Source of the DNA: Enterobacter mori
GTDB lineage: Bacteria > Pseudomonadota > Gammaproteobacteria > Enterobacterales > Enterobacteriaceae
DNA length: 64,000 bases
Direction of reading: 5' to 3'
Assembly: GCF_025244905.1 (NCBI RefSeq)
Contig: NZ_CP104285.1
Coordinates: forward strand, 496,001-560,000
Shown: positions 11,012 to 21,626 of the stretch, in pieces
Layout of the letters: each line of letters opens with the position of its first letter
Position numbering within the stretch: the stretch's first letter is position 1
Notes under the pieces: generated by a model
What the model saw: only the letters and a program-made list of their open reading frames with translations
What the model was told of the DNA's origin: nothing
Databases searched by the model: none
Translations under genes and position numbers: made by a program

Positions 11012-12415
11012 TTACAACAGGGCGCCCAGGCTTAACGCCACCATAATCACCACCGTTAAAATGCCCAGCAGCGGCGCGACCCATTTCAGATAGCGCACGT
11101 AGGGCACGCGGGCGATAGCCAGCCCGCCCATCACGACGGCAGAGGTGGGAGTGACCAGGTTAACGATGCCGGACGCCGACTGGTAAGCCGTGACCACCAG
11201 GTCGCGGTTGACGTTAGCGAAATCGGCAAGCGGTGCCATGATCGGCATCGTCAGAACGGCCAGGCCGGACGAAGAAGGCACAAGAAACGACAGCACCACT
11301 TCCAGCCAGTACATCACGTTGATGAACGCCACCGTCGACAACCCGGTGACCATGCCCTCGGCGCTGTGCAAAATGGTGTGGGTAATCATGCCCTTATCCA
11401 TGATCACTACGATACCGCGCGCAATGCCGATAATCAGCGCGACGCCCAGCAAATCTCGCGCGCCGTTGATAAACGTCGACGTCAGCTCCTCTTCGCTCAT
11501 GCGGGCGATAAGCCCCACGATAATCGCGCTGGCGAGAAACACCGCGGAGATCTCCGCCATCCACCAGCCCAGCACCGCCACGCCGTAGATCATCACCGCG
11601 AAGGCGAGGGCGAAAATGACCAGGATGATTTTGCGCACCGGGGTAAATTCCAGCGACTGTTCGCCCTTGTTGCCGAGGAAATGGGTGAGGTTCTCCTCCT
11701 GCTTGTCTGCCACGATCGACAGCGACGGATCCTTGCGGACCTTGCGGGCGTAGCGCATGACCCACGCCACGCAGATGATCCACCCGATGACCAGCAGCGC
11801 CACGCGCAGGGCGATACCGTTGGTAAAGGGGATCCCGGCGGCGTTGGCGGCGATCACCGTGGCAAACGGGTTAATGGTGGAGCCGAGTGTGCCGATCCCC
11901 GCCCCGAGCAGCACGGTAGAGGCGGCGACAACCGGATCGAAACGGGCGGCCAGCATCACCGGCACCAGCAGGGTATAGAAGGGCAGCGACTCTTCGGCCA
12001 TACCGTAAATCGTGCCGCCCGCGGCAAACAGCGCCATCAGGATCGGGATCATCCACTCTTCGCGACCGCGCAGCCGGGTGGTGACGCGCTCGATCCCCGC
12101 GTCAATGGCCCCGGTTTTGGTGACGATCCCGAGAAACCCCCCGATGATCAGAATAAACAGCGCCACGTCGATAGCCCCGGCCTGGCCGGATTCCGGATCG
12201 TACAGCCCGGCAATCGGCGCCATCAGCACCGAAACCAGCCCCTGCGGATGTGCCGCGACGTGCGCGTAGGTGCCGGCTACGGGGACTTCTTTGCCGAGCG
12301 CCTCGTTCATCGCCATATGGTACTGCCCGGCCGGGACAATCCACGTCAGCACGGCAACCACGGCAATCAGGAAAAAGAGAATGGTGTAAGCGGAGGGAAA
12401 TTTGAACTTGCCCAT
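11012..12415 (-). CDS. YfcC-family (ArsB/NhaD-like) carrier, probable arginine/ornithine exchanger
   Basis: A polytopic inner-membrane carrier of 467 residues with about 11-13 hydrophobic segments, of the YfcC/C4-dicarboxylate-like family. The start at 12415 is chosen for its GAGGAGA site and MGKFKFPSAYT N-terminus; the ATG at 12439 lacks one. Its place directly behind arcB mirrors the Salmonella ADI cluster, where the same family occupies the arcD position. Arginine/ornithine exchange is therefore inferred from context, not from a recognisable ArcD sequence. It ends 3 bp from a REP element. Confidence 0.85.
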   Translation of the reverse strand: MGKFKFPSAYTILFFLIAVVAVLTWIVPAGQYHMAMNEALGKEVPVAGTYAHVAAHPQGLVSVLMAPIAGLYDPESGQAGAIDVALFILIIGGFLGIVTKTGAIDAGIERVTTRLRGREEWMIPILMALFAAGGTIYGMAEESLPFYTLLVPVMLAARFDPVVAASTVLLGAGIGTLGSTINPFATVIAANAAGIPFTNGIALRVALLVIGWIICVAWVMRYARKVRKDPSLSIVADKQEENLTHFLGNKGEQSLEFTPVRKIILVIFALAFAVMIYGVAVLGWWMAEISAVFLASAIIVGLIARMSEEELTSTFINGARDLLGVALIIGIARGIVVIMDKGMITHTILHSAEGMVTGLSTVAFINVMYWLEVVLSFLVPSSSGLAVLTMPIMAPLADFANVNRDLVVTAYQSASGIVNLVTPTSAVVMGGLAIARVPYVRYLKWVAPLLGILTVVIMVALSLGALL

Positions 12416-12460
12416 GATGTTCTCCTCAACCCGGCGCACCCGCGGCGCGCCGGGCGGTGA

Positions 12461-13465
12461 TTAGTCGCCGAGTGTCGCCACCATGACCGCTTTAATGGTG
12501 TGCATGCGGTTCTCTGCTTCGTCGAAGACGATGGAGTTCGGTGATTCGAAGACCTCTTCCGTCACCTCCAGCCCCTTCAGGCCGTACGCCATCTCGATCT
12601 CGCGGCCCACTTTGGTGTGCTCGTTGTGGAACGCCGGCAGGCAGTGCATGAACTTGACGTTCGGGTTGCCGGTGGCTTTCATCACGTCCGCGTTGATCTG
12701 GTACGGCTTCATCAGGCTGACGCGCTCGGCCCAGGCTTCCTTCGGCTCGCCCATGGAGACCCACACGTCGGTGTAGAGGAAATCGGTCCCCTGCACGCCT
12801 TCTTCCACGTCGTCGGTGAGGGTGATGCGCGCGCCCGTCTCTTTGGCGATGGCGCGGCACTGCTCAACCAGCCCCGCTTCCGGCCAGAAGGATTTCGGCG
12901 CGACGAGGCGGATATCCATCCCCATTTTGGCCGCGCCGACCATCAGGGAATTGCCCATGTTGTTTCGCGCGTCGCCGAGGTAGGCAAAGCTCAGCTCCGG
13001 CAGGGTTTTGCCCGGAGAGTGCTCCAGCATGGTCATCAGGTCGGCGAGGATTTGCGTTGGGTGGAACTCGTCGGTCAGGCCGTTCCACACCGGCACGCCC
13101 GCGTACTCGCCCAGCTCCTCGACGATGGCCTGGCCGTAGCCGCGGTATTCGATGCCGTCATACATGCGGCCCAGCACGCGGGCGGTGTCTTTCATCGACT
13201 CTTTATGGCCAATCTGCGAGCCGCTTGGGCCGAGATAGGTGACCTGCGCGCCCTGGTCGAACGCGCCCACTTCAAAGGCGCAGCGGGTGCGGGTGGAGGT
13301 TTTTTCAAAGATCAGGGCGATGTTTTTCCCGACCAGTGTTTGTTTTTCGCGCCCGGCTTTTTTGGCTGCCTTCAGCTCAATGGCGAGGTCGATCAGGTAC
13401 TGGATCTCCGCCGGGGTGTAGTCCAGCAGTTTCAGGAAGTTGCGGTTTTTCAGGTTGATGGTCAT
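12461..13465 (-). CDS. arcB: Ornithine carbamoyltransferase of the arginine deiminase pathway (ArcB)
   Basis: Catabolic OTC converting citrulline and phosphate to ornithine and carbamoyl phosphate. The 334-residue protein has the carbamoyl phosphate motif [19 protein letters not shown] and the ornithine-site HCLPAFHN. It is a distinct paralogue of the biosynthetic enzyme at 25020, from which it differs throughout. Its position between arcC and the carrier defines it as the pathway enzyme. The biosynthetic direction is also possible in principle for this family; assignment rests on context. Confidence 0.92.
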   Translation of the reverse strand: MTINLKNRNFLKLLDYTPAEIQYLIDLAIELKAAKKAGREKQTLVGKNIALIFEKTSTRTRCAFEVGAFDQGAQVTYLGPSGSQIGHKESMKDTARVLGRMYDGIEYRGYGQAIVEELGEYAGVPVWNGLTDEFHPTQILADLMTMLEHSPGKTLPELSFAYLGDARNNMGNSLMVGAAKMGMDIRLVAPKSFWPEAGLVEQCRAIAKETGARITLTDDVEEGVQGTDFLYTDVWVSMGEPKEAWAERVSLMKPYQINADVMKATGNPNVKFMHCLPAFHNEHTKVGREIEMAYGLKGLEVTEEVFESPNSIVFDEAENRMHTIKAVMVATLGD

Positions 13466-13501
13466 GGGTAAATCCTTTTTAAATTAATGTCTGAGACCTG
13501 A

Positions 13502-13584
13502 CCCCTCACCCTAACCCTCTCCCCAAAGGGGCGAGGGGATGGTTTGCTCCCTCTCCCCTTTGGGGAGAGGGCAGGGGTGAGGGG
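13502..13584. repeat. Palindromic intergenic repeat, CCCCTCACCC family, copy 2
   Basis: A second double-hairpin copy: outer arms CCCCTCACCCTAACCC and AGGGGTGAGGGG, inner palindromes CCCCAAAGGGG and CTCCCCTTTGGGGAG. It lies between arcC and arcB inside the operon, so it is unlikely to be a full terminator here and may tune arcB expression or mRNA stability. Confidence 0.8.
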
Positions 13585-13600
13585 CGAGGTGTGAAGTTAC

Positions 13601-14512
13601 TCAGTTACGAATCAAGGTGCCTTTCTCGCCCGCCAGGATCTCCGCGCCGTCGGCCAGCGCGCCGATCCCGGCGATGCCGTTGCAGGCCTCAACGAACTCG
13701 CGGCAGGCGGCCACTTTCGGCCCCATCGATCCGGCGTCGAACTGCATGCCTCTGAGCAGTTCCGGCGTGACCTGCGCCAGCGGACGCTGGGTCGGCTTGC
13801 CCCAGTCGAGGTACACCGCGTCGGCATCGGTCAGGATCAGCAGGGCATCGGCCTCGATCTGCCTTGCCAGCAGGGCGGCGGAGAGGTCTTTGTCGATCAC
13901 CGCCTCAATGCCGCGATAGCCGTTGGCGTTTTCCACCACCGGCACGCCGCCGCCGCCGTTGCAGATCACCAGGTGGTCGCGCTGAATAAGTGCCGTGATG
14001 GCGTCGCTCTCGACGATGCGCTTCGGCTGCGGAGAGGGCACCACGCGGCGGACGTAACTGCCGTCGGCCTTAAACACCCAGCCTTTTTCCGCGGCCAGCG
14101 CTTTCGCCTGGGCTTCGCTGTAGACCGGGCCGATGTACTTGGTCGGGTTGCTGAAGGCCGGGTCGGCGGCGTCCACTTCCACCTGGGTGAGCAGAACGCT
14201 CACCTCACGCTGGGGCAGATTGTTTTTCAGCGCCTGCTGGAGCATGTAGCCGATCATTCCCTGGCTTTCGGCGCCGAGAACGTCCAGCGGGTAGGGCGTC
14301 ACTTTGTCGTAGGCGCTGTTTTGCAGCGCCAGCAGCCCGACCTGCGGGCCGTTGCCGTGCACCAGCACCACGCGCCACTGTTCCGTTAAGCCGGCGATGG
14401 TGCGTGCGGCCTGCTCAATGTTCTGGCGCTGGATGTCCGCTTCTAACGGTTCGCCGCGCTTGAGCAGCGCGTTGCCGCCCAGAGCCACAACCAGAGTGGG
14501 TTTTCGTTCCAT
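13601..14512 (-). CDS. arcC: Carbamate kinase ArcC
   Basis: Amino-acid-kinase-family enzyme converting carbamoyl phosphate and ADP to ATP, carbamate and ammonia, the ATP-yielding ADI step. The 303-residue protein begins with the family signature VVALGGNALL and contains VHGNGPQVG and VICNGGGGVPV. It lies 10 bp after arcA and upstream of arcB, so the three catabolic enzymes form one transcription unit. Cytosolic dimer by family precedent. Confidence 0.95.
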   Translation of the reverse strand: MERKPTLVVALGGNALLKRGEPLEADIQRQNIEQAARTIAGLTEQWRVVLVHGNGPQVGLLALQNSAYDKVTPYPLDVLGAESQGMIGYMLQQALKNNLPQREVSVLLTQVEVDAADPAFSNPTKYIGPVYSEAQAKALAAEKGWVFKADGSYVRRVVPSPQPKRIVESDAITALIQRDHLVICNGGGGVPVVENANGYRGIEAVIDKDLSAALLARQIEADALLILTDADAVYLDWGKPTQRPLAQVTPELLRGMQFDAGSMGPKVAACREFVEACNGIAGIGALADGAEILAGEKGTLIRN

Positions 14513-14522
14513 AATGGCTCCT

Positions 14523-15743
14523 TTAAATTCCGTCGCGTTCCAGCGGGCAGCTCATGCAGCGCGCGCCGCCGCGGCCGCGTCCAAGTTCGTCGCCGGGGAT
14601 CGGCAGCACGGTGATGCCCGCTTTGTCGTACTTCTCGTTGGTCCAGACGTTGCGCTCGTAGCCGATCACCACGCCTGGGCGGATGGTCAGGACGTTGTTG
14701 GCGTCGTTCCACTGCTCGCGCTCGGCTTCAAAGGCGTCGCCGCCGGTGGTGATCAGGCGCACCTGGTTAATGCCGAGCGCTTTCTCGATGGCGTGCAGCA
14801 GGTCGGTTTCATGCGTGCGCAGCAGGCCGCCGCGTCCGTCCGGGGTGAGCGTCCAGCACTGGGCGTCCTTGCGCACCACTTCCGGGTAAACGGAGAAGGT
14901 GTCCACGTCGATGTGGGTCATGACGGTGTCGAGGTGCATGCAGGAGCGGTGTTTTGGCAGCTCGACGGCGATCACGCGCTCGGCCTGGCGGTGTTTGAAC
15001 AGGCTGTTGGCGAGGAACTCCACGCCCTGCGGCGTCGTGCGTTCGGACATGCCGATCAGTACCGCGCCGCGGCCAATAACCAATACGTCGCCGCCTTCTA
15101 AGGTGGCGTGGTCGTAATTAATATTCTCGTCGCCGAAATACTTAATAAAATCGCCGTCGGCAAACGCCGGGTGCCAGCGATATATTGCGCGGAGGTTATT
15201 CGTTTCACGCTGGCGGGCCGGTTTCGCCATGGGGTTAATAGAGACGCCGTTATAAATCCAGCACGAGGTATCGCGGGTAAATAAATGGTTCGGCAGCGGC
15301 TTCATAATAAAATCATTCGCCGTGTGGGTATCCACCACCATATTTTTAATGGCTGCCGGAATTTCTCCGTAGGTTAATCCGCCGCTCAGCCTGCGCGCCA
15401 GTTCACGGTGCGGCATATCCGCCAGCCAGCCGCGCACGTCGCCAGCAAAGGTTGGGCCGAGGCGGTAGTCAGAGATTTGCGTATCCAGCAGCCAGGCTTT
15501 TGCTTCTGCAATATCAAGGGTTTGTGTCAGAAGGTCGGTCAACAGCAGGACTTCCACACCCTGCTCGCGCAGCGTGTTTGCGAAGATATCATGCTCCTCA
15601 CCCGCCCGTTCAACCGAGAGCACGTCATCGAAAAGCAGCTCCTGACAATTCGATGGCGTTAAACGTTTCAGACTTAAATTTGGGCGGTGCAGCATAACGC
15701 TACGCAATTGACCAATTTCAGAACCGACGTAATGCTTTTCCAT
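14523..15743 (-). CDS. arcA: Arginine deiminase ArcA
   Basis: Converts arginine to citrulline and ammonia, supporting ATP generation and acid tolerance. The 406-residue protein carries guanidino-modifying-enzyme features: [21 protein letters not shown], the His-containing [11 protein letters not shown] and the C-terminal nucleophile in RCMSCP (Cys396 by alignment with the usual GGHCMTCP). It is the first gene of the ADI operon; the 675-bp upstream region holds candidate CRP and FNR sites, consistent with anaerobic and carbon-source control known for ADI genes. Confidence 0.96.
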   Translation of the reverse strand: MEKHYVGSEIGQLRSVMLHRPNLSLKRLTPSNCQELLFDDVLSVERAGEEHDIFANTLREQGVEVLLLTDLLTQTLDIAEAKAWLLDTQISDYRLGPTFAGDVRGWLADMPHRELARRLSGGLTYGEIPAAIKNMVVDTHTANDFIMKPLPNHLFTRDTSCWIYNGVSINPMAKPARQRETNNLRAIYRWHPAFADGDFIKYFGDENINYDHATLEGGDVLVIGRGAVLIGMSERTTPQGVEFLANSLFKHRQAERVIAVELPKHRSCMHLDTVMTHIDVDTFSVYPEVVRKDAQCWTLTPDGRGGLLRTHETDLLHAIEKALGINQVRLITTGGDAFEAEREQWNDANNVLTIRPGVVIGYERNVWTNEKYDKAGITVLPIPGDELGRGRGGARCMSCPLERDGI

Positions 15744-15864
15744 AATTATTCCTTTAACTGTTTTTCAGAATAAAAAGGGCATGCGCCATGTGATGTATTT
15801 AATTGCATGGCGGCTAAGCTCAATTGATTTCGTGGTTCATACTAGGCGGTTAAATAATCCGTAT

Positions 15865-15880
15865 TGTGATGTTGCTCACG
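15865..15880. promoter_or_regulatory. Candidate CRP site upstream of arcA
   Basis: TGTGA-TGTTGC-TCACG matches the CRP consensus TGTGA-N6-TCACA at nine of ten core positions. It lies 122 bp upstream of the arcA start codon. Confidence 0.6.
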
Positions 15881-15915
15881 CGAAAATGGATATTAAGCGG
15901 TTTGTTTTCATTTGC

Positions 15916-15929
15916 ATGATTCGTATCAG
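15916..15929. promoter_or_regulatory. Candidate FNR site upstream of arcA
   Basis: ATGAT-TCGT-ATCAG matches the FNR consensus TTGAT-N4-ATCAA at eight of ten positions. Anaerobic FNR/ANR control is typical of ADI operons, which supports the call. Confidence 0.5.
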
Positions 15930-16415
15930 ATAATGATTAATTTCATATTATTACTGGGTGAATAGCTAAGCAGGATCCTGTGGCATTATTTGAGGTTGTT
16001 ATTATTTTGTAGATTTTCATCTTTTGAAATATGTTGTTATATAACTGATTTAAAACGATAAATATCGCGCGTAAGAATGGCTATGCAATTAACGTAATTA
16101 ACTATTTTTGACTTAAGAAAAATCAATAAATAATTATGGTTTTTTAGAGCGAATTATCAAAACAGTAAAGTGTGAGACGGCAACGAGTTTTGTTAATTAG
16201 GGAGCATGATCAAGAGGTTAGAAAAGTGATGCGATAAGCGTTGATCGAGGTTATGCATAACCCCTGCATAAATGCCTGGGTAGGATTAACAGCAAATTAA
16301 CACCATTCCCGATAAACATGCGCTCGCGCAAACCTCTTCGAAAAAGGGCTGGTATGGCAGCCGGGATTCTCGTATAAAAGATAAAAATGAAACATTGTTT
16401 TATATTGAGGGTTGA

Positions 16416-16871
<456 letters not shown>

Positions 16872-16877
16872 CCCTTA

Positions 16878-16973
16878 CCCCTCACCCTAACCCTCTCCCC
16901 AAAGGGGAGAGGGAACTGCACCGAGCCATCTTTTCCCCCTCGCCCCATTGGGGAGAGGGCCGGGGTGAGGGGG
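16878..16973. repeat. Palindromic intergenic repeat, CCCCTCACCC family, copy 3
   Basis: Outer arms CCCCTCACCCTAACCC and GGCCGGGGTGAGGGGG with inner palindromes CTCCCCAAAGGGGAG and CCCCATTGGGG. It lies 6 bp after tabA and probably terminates it. Confidence 0.8.
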
Positions 16974-17073
16974 ATAATCTGTGATCCACCTTAAATTTCC
17001 CGCACTCCCTCTTCATCTCTCATTTACCTGCGCTTTTTCTGCGTCATAGTATGATCGTTAAATTAATGAACAC

Positions 17074-17092
17074 TGTTCTATAATGTAGAACA
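17074..17092. promoter_or_regulatory. Perfect palindrome over the yagE -10: candidate XynR operator
   Basis: TGTTCTA-TAATG-TAGAACA is a perfect 7-5-7 inverted repeat 23 bp before the yagE start codon. A TATAAT hexamer (17079-17084) lies inside it, so a bound repressor would cover the -10 region. Size and symmetry fit an IclR-family operator, and xynR is the cluster's IclR gene. Assignment to XynR is inference. Confidence 0.65.
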
Positions 17093-17115
17093 AAATGATT
17101 CAGTAAGGAGATCTC

Positions 17116-18024
17116 ATGCCGCAGTCCGCGTTGTTCACGGGAATCATTCCCCCTGTCTCCACCATCTTTACCGCCGATGGCCAGCTCGATAAGCCGGGCA
17201 CCGCCGCGCTGATCGACGACCTGATCGCCGCGGGCGTTGACGGCCTGTTCTTCCTGGGCAGCGGCGGCGAGTTCTCCCAGCTCAGCGCCGAAGAGCGTAA
17301 AACCATTGCCCAATTTGCTATCGATCGTGTCGATCGTCGCGTGCCGGTCCTGATCGGCACCGGCGGCACCAACGCCCGGGAAACCATTGAGCTTAGCCAG
17401 CACGCCCAGCAGGCGGGCGCGGACGGCATCGTGGTGATCAACCCCTACTACTGGAAAGTGTCGGAAGCGAACCTGATCCGCTATTTCGAGCAGGTGGCCG
17501 ACAGCGTCACGCTGCCGGTGATGCTCTATAACTTCCCGGCGCTGACCGGGCAGGATCTGACTCCGGCGCTGGTCAAAACCCTCGCCGACTCGCGCAGCAA
17601 CATCGTCGGCATCAAAGACACCATCGATTCCGTCGCCCACCTGCGCAGCATGATCCACACCGTCAAAGCCTCTCACCCGCACTTCACCGTCCTGTGCGGC
17701 TACGACGATCACCTGTTTAATACCCTGCTGCTCGGCGGCGACGGGGCGATCTCGGCCAGCGGCAACTTTGCCCCGCAGGTGTCGGTGAACCTGCTGAAAG
17801 CCTGGCGGGATAAGGACGTGGCGAAGGCGGCTGAGTATCATCAGACCCTGCTGCAAATACCGCAGATGTATCAGCTGGATACGCCGTTCGTGAACGTGAT
17901 TAAAGAGGCGATCGTGCTCTGCGGCCGCCCGATTTCTACGCACGTGCTGCCGCCAGCCTCGCCGCTGGACGAGCCGCGTAAGGCGCAGCTGAAAACCCTG
18001 CTGCAACAGCTCAAGCTCTGCTGA
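17116..18024 (+). CDS. yagE: 2-dehydro-3-deoxy acid aldolase YagE (DHDPS/NAL family)
   Basis: Class I aldolase of the DHDPS/N-acetylneuraminate lyase family, cleaving 2-keto-3-deoxy-D-gluconate or 2-keto-3-deoxy-D-xylonate to pyruvate and an aldehyde. The 302-residue protein is almost identical to remembered E. coli K-12 YagE. The Schiff-base lysine is K167 in GIKDT and the catalytic tyrosine Y138 in LYNFP; the substrate loop is GSGGEFSQL. First gene of yagE-yagF-(yagG)-yagH, with AAGGAG upstream and yagF starting 14 bp later. Confidence 0.96.
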   Translation: MPQSALFTGIIPPVSTIFTADGQLDKPGTAALIDDLIAAGVDGLFFLGSGGEFSQLSAEERKTIAQFAIDRVDRRVPVLIGTGGTNARETIELSQHAQQAGADGIVVINPYYWKVSEANLIRYFEQVADSVTLPVMLYNFPALTGQDLTPALVKTLADSRSNIVGIKDTIDSVAHLRSMIHTVKASHPHFTVLCGYDDHLFNTLLLGGDGAISASGNFAPQVSVNLLKAWRDKDVAKAAEYHQTLLQIPQMYQLDTPFVNVIKEAIVLCGRPISTHVLPPASPLDEPRKAQLKTLLQQLKLC

Positions 18025-18038
18025 GCCGGACGATAACC

Positions 18039-20006
18039 ATGACCATTGAGAAAATTTTCACCCCCCAGGACGATGGGTTTTATGCGGTGATCACGCACGC
18101 GGCGGGGCCGCAGGGCGCGCTGCCGCTGACCCCGCAGATGCTGATGGAATCCCCCAGCGGCAACCTGTTCGGCATGACGCAGAACGCCGGGATGGGCTGG
18201 GACGCCAACAAGCTCACCGGCAAAGAGGTGCTGATTATCGGCACCCAGGGCGGCATCCGCGCCGGGGACGGACGACCGGTCGCGCTGGGCTACCACACCG
18301 GGCACTGGGAAATCGGCATGCAGATGCAGGCGGCGGCGAAGGAGATCACCCGCAACGGCGGGATCCCGTTTGCGGCCTTCGTCAGCGATCCGTGCGACGG
18401 GCGCTCGCAGGGCACGCATGGGATGTTCGACTCCCTGCCGTACCGCAACGACGCGGCGATCGTGTTTCGCCGCCTCATCCGTTCCCTCCCGACGCGCCGG
18501 GCGGTGATTGGCGTTGCTACCTGCGATAAAGGGCTCCCCGCCACCATGATCGCGCTGGCCTCGATGCACGATCTGCCGACCATTCTGGTGCCGGGCGGGG
18601 CGACGCTGCCACCGACCGTGGGGGAAGACGCGGGCAAGGTGCAGACCATCGGCGCGCGCTTCGCCAACCACGAACTCTCCCTGCAGGAGGCCGCCGAGCT
18701 GGGCTGTCGCGCCTGCGCCTCGCCGGGCGGCGGGTGTCAGTTTCTCGGCACGGCGGGCACCTCGCAGGTGGTTGCGGAAGCATTGGGCCTGGCGCTGCCG
18801 CACTCCGCGCTGGCCCCGTCCGGGCAGGCGGTGTGGCTGGAGATCGCCCGCCAGTCGGCGCGCGCGGTCAGCGAGCTGGAGAACCGCGGCATCACCACGC
18901 GCGATATCCTCACCGATAAAGCCATCGAAAACGCCATGGTGATCCACGCGGCGTTCGGCGGCTCCACCAATTTACTGCTGCACATTCCGGCCATCGCCCA
19001 TGCGGCGGGCTGCACGATCCCGGACGTAGAGCACTGGACGCGCGTTAACCGCAGGGTGCCGCGTCTGGTCAGCGTGCTGCCCAACGGCCCGGACTATCAC
19101 CCGACCGTGCGCGCGTTCCTCGCGGGCGGCGTGCCGGAGGTGATGCTCCACCTGCGCGATCTCGGCCTGCTGCATCTGGACGCCATGACCGTCACCGGCC
19201 AGACGGTGGGCGAGAACCTCGACTGGTGGCAGGCGTCCGAGCGCCGTAAGCGCTTCCGCAAGTGCCTGCGCGCGCAGGACGGCGTGGATCCGGATGACGT
19301 GATCCTGCCGCCGGAGAAGGCAAAAGCGAAAGGGCTGACCTCGACGGTCTGCTTCCCGACGGGCAACATCGCACCGGAAGGATCGGTGATCAAGGCCACG
19401 GCGATCGACCCGTCGGTGGTGGATAACGATGGCGTTTACCGCCACACCGGCCGGGTGCGGGTATTTGTCTCGGAAGCGCAGGCGATCAAGGCCATCAAGC
19501 GGGAAGAGATCAGGCAGGGCGATATCATGGTGGTGATCGGCGGCGGGCCGTCCGGCACCGGCATGGAAGAGACCTACCAGCTTACCTCGGCGCTGAAGCA
19601 TATCTCGTGGGGCAAGACGGTGTCGTTAATCACCGATGCGCGCTTCTCGGGCGTGTCGACGGGCGCCTGCTTCGGCCACGTCTCGCCGGAGGCGCTGGCG
19701 GGCGGACCGATTGGCAAGCTGCGCGATAACGACATTATCGAGATAGCCGTCGACCGACTGACGTTAACGGGCAGCGTGAACTTTATCGGCACGGCGGACA
19801 GCCCGCTGACGCCGGAGGAGGGGGCGCGCGAGCTGGCAATACGGCAGACGCATCCGGACCTGCACGCCCACGACTTTTTGCCGGACGACACCCGCCTGTG
19901 GGCAGCATTGCAGTCGGTGAGCGGCGGCACCTGGAAAGGCTGTATTTATGACACCGATAAAATTATCGAGGTAATTAACGCCGGTAAAAAAGCGCTCGGC
20001 CTTTAA
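18039..20006 (+). CDS. yagF: D-xylonate dehydratase YagF (IlvD/Edd family)
   Basis: Fe-S-dependent sugar acid dehydratase producing 2-keto-3-deoxy-D-xylonate, the substrate for YagE. The protein is 655 residues, the same length as E. coli YagF. IlvD/Edd features include the cluster-ligand cysteines in [11 protein letters not shown] and [11 protein letters not shown], and the C-terminal [16 protein letters not shown]. It follows yagE by 14 bp. Together YagF and YagE convert D-xylonate to pyruvate and glycolaldehyde. Confidence 0.95.
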   Translation: MTIEKIFTPQDDGFYAVITHAAGPQGALPLTPQMLMESPSGNLFGMTQNAGMGWDANKLTGKEVLIIGTQGGIRAGDGRPVALGYHTGHWEIGMQMQAAAKEITRNGGIPFAAFVSDPCDGRSQGTHGMFDSLPYRNDAAIVFRRLIRSLPTRRAVIGVATCDKGLPATMIALASMHDLPTILVPGGATLPPTVGEDAGKVQTIGARFANHELSLQEAAELGCRACASPGGGCQFLGTAGTSQVVAEALGLALPHSALAPSGQAVWLEIARQSARAVSELENRGITTRDILTDKAIENAMVIHAAFGGSTNLLLHIPAIAHAAGCTIPDVEHWTRVNRRVPRLVSVLPNGPDYHPTVRAFLAGGVPEVMLHLRDLGLLHLDAMTVTGQTVGENLDWWQASERRKRFRKCLRAQDGVDPDDVILPPEKAKAKGLTSTVCFPTGNIAPEGSVIKATAIDPSVVDNDGVYRHTGRVRVFVSEAQAIKAIKREEIRQGDIMVVIGGGPSGTGMEETYQLTSALKHISWGKTVSLITDARFSGVSTGACFGHVSPEALAGGPIGKLRDNDIIEIAVDRLTLTGSVNFIGTADSPLTPEEGARELAIRQTHPDLHAHDFLPDDTRLWAALQSVSGGTWKGCIYDTDKIIEVINAGKKALGL

Positions 20007-20233
20007 TTATTTATTGATAAAAATCCGTCTGCGGAAAATATCCCGCTGGCGGTTTTCGTGTTTCTGTAATTTTCTAATTTAAACAATAAGTTGAGATATA
20101 TCGTTGGCGTCACAAAAGCAAAATAACGTAATTCAGAAATAAGATATGACCATTGCTGGTTAATTGAACAGCTCATTACACTCCTGTAACACGACGTTGT
20201 AAATTCAGCACACTAAAAAAGGGTGTAATTCTG

Positions 20234-21615
20234 ATGACGCAATTAACCATGAAAGACAAAATTGGCTACGGGCTGGGTGATACCGCCTGCGGCTTCGTCT
20301 GGCAGGCTACCATGTTCCTGCTGGCCTACTTCTATACCGACGTCTTCGGCCTGTCGGCGGGCATAATGGGCACGCTGTTTTTGGTCTCCCGCGTGCTCGA
20401 CGCCGTGACCGACCCGCTGATGGGGCTGCTGGTGGACCGCACCCGCACGCGTCACGGCCAGTTCCGCCCGTTCCTGCTGTGGGGCGCGATCCCGTTTGGC
20501 ATCGTCTGCGTGCTGACCTTCTACACGCCGGACTTCTCCGCGCAGGGCAAAATCATCTACGCCTGCGTGACCTATATTCTGCTAACCCTGGTCTACACCT
20601 TCGTTAACGTCCCGTACTGCGCCATGCCGGGCGTCATCACCGCCGACCCGAAAGAGCGTCACGCCCTGCAGTCCTGGCGCTTTTTCCTGGCGGCGGCGGG
20701 CTCGCTCGCCATCAGCGGCATCGCGCTGCCGCTGGTAGCATCATCGGCAAAGGGGACGAGCAGGTGGGCTATTTCGGCGCCATGTGCGTGCTGGGGCTGA
20801 GCGGCGTGGTGCTGCTTTACGTCTGCTTCTTCACCACCAAAGAGCGCTACACCTTTGAGGTGCAGCCGGGCTCGTCGGTGGCGAAAGATCTCAAACTGCT
20901 GCTGGGCAACAGCCAGTGGCGCATCATGTGCGCGTTTAAGATGATGGCGACCTGCTCCAACGTGGTGCGCGGCGGGGCGACGCTCTACTTCGTGAAATAC
21001 GTGATGGATCACCCGGAGATGGCGACTCAGTTTTTACTCTACGGCAGCCTCGCCACCATGTTCGGCTCGCTCTGCTCCTCCCGCCTGCTGGGCCGCTTCG
21101 ACCGCGTCACCGCCTTCAAGTGGATCATCGTCGCCTACTCGCTGATCAGCCTGCTGATTTTCGTCACCCCGGCCGAGCATATCGCCCTGATTTTCGCCCT
21201 CAACATCCTGTTCCTGTTCGTCTTTAACACCACCACGCCGCTGCAGTGGCTGATGGCCTCCGACGTGGTGGATTACGAGGAGAGCCGCAGCGGACGCCGC
21301 CTCGACGGGCTGGTGTTCTCCACCTACCTGTTCAGCCTGAAGATTGGCCTGGCGATTGGCGGCGCGGTGGTGGGCTGGATCCTTGCGTACGTGAACTATT
21401 CCGCCAGCAGCAGCGTGCAGCCGGTCGAGGTACTCACCACCATCAAAATTCTGTTCTGCGTGGTGCCGGTGGTGCTCTACGCGGGCATGTTCATCATGCT
21501 GTCGTTCTACAAGCTCACCGACGCGCGCGTGGAGGCCATCAGCCAGCAGCTGATCAGGCACCGCGCGGCGCAGGGCGAGGCCGTTCCTGACGCCGCGACA
21601 GCCGCAACCCATTAA
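20234..21615 (+). pseudogene. yagG: yagG, GPH-family sugar transporter, disrupted by a one-base frameshift
   Basis: Glycoside-pentoside-hexuronide:cation symporter related to YagG/XynT, expected to import xylosides. It is split between two frames: the first runs from 20234 and leaves the homologous sequence after ALPLV near 20736; the second resumes with SIIGKG in the +1 frame and continues to 21615. Inserting one base after the GT at 20735-20736 restores a 460-residue protein, the length of E. coli YagG. Both halves remain fully conserved, so the lesion is recent or a sequencing error. The downstream gene starts 11 bp later. Confidence 0.9.
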
Positions 21616-21626
21616 GCGGAGGCAAT

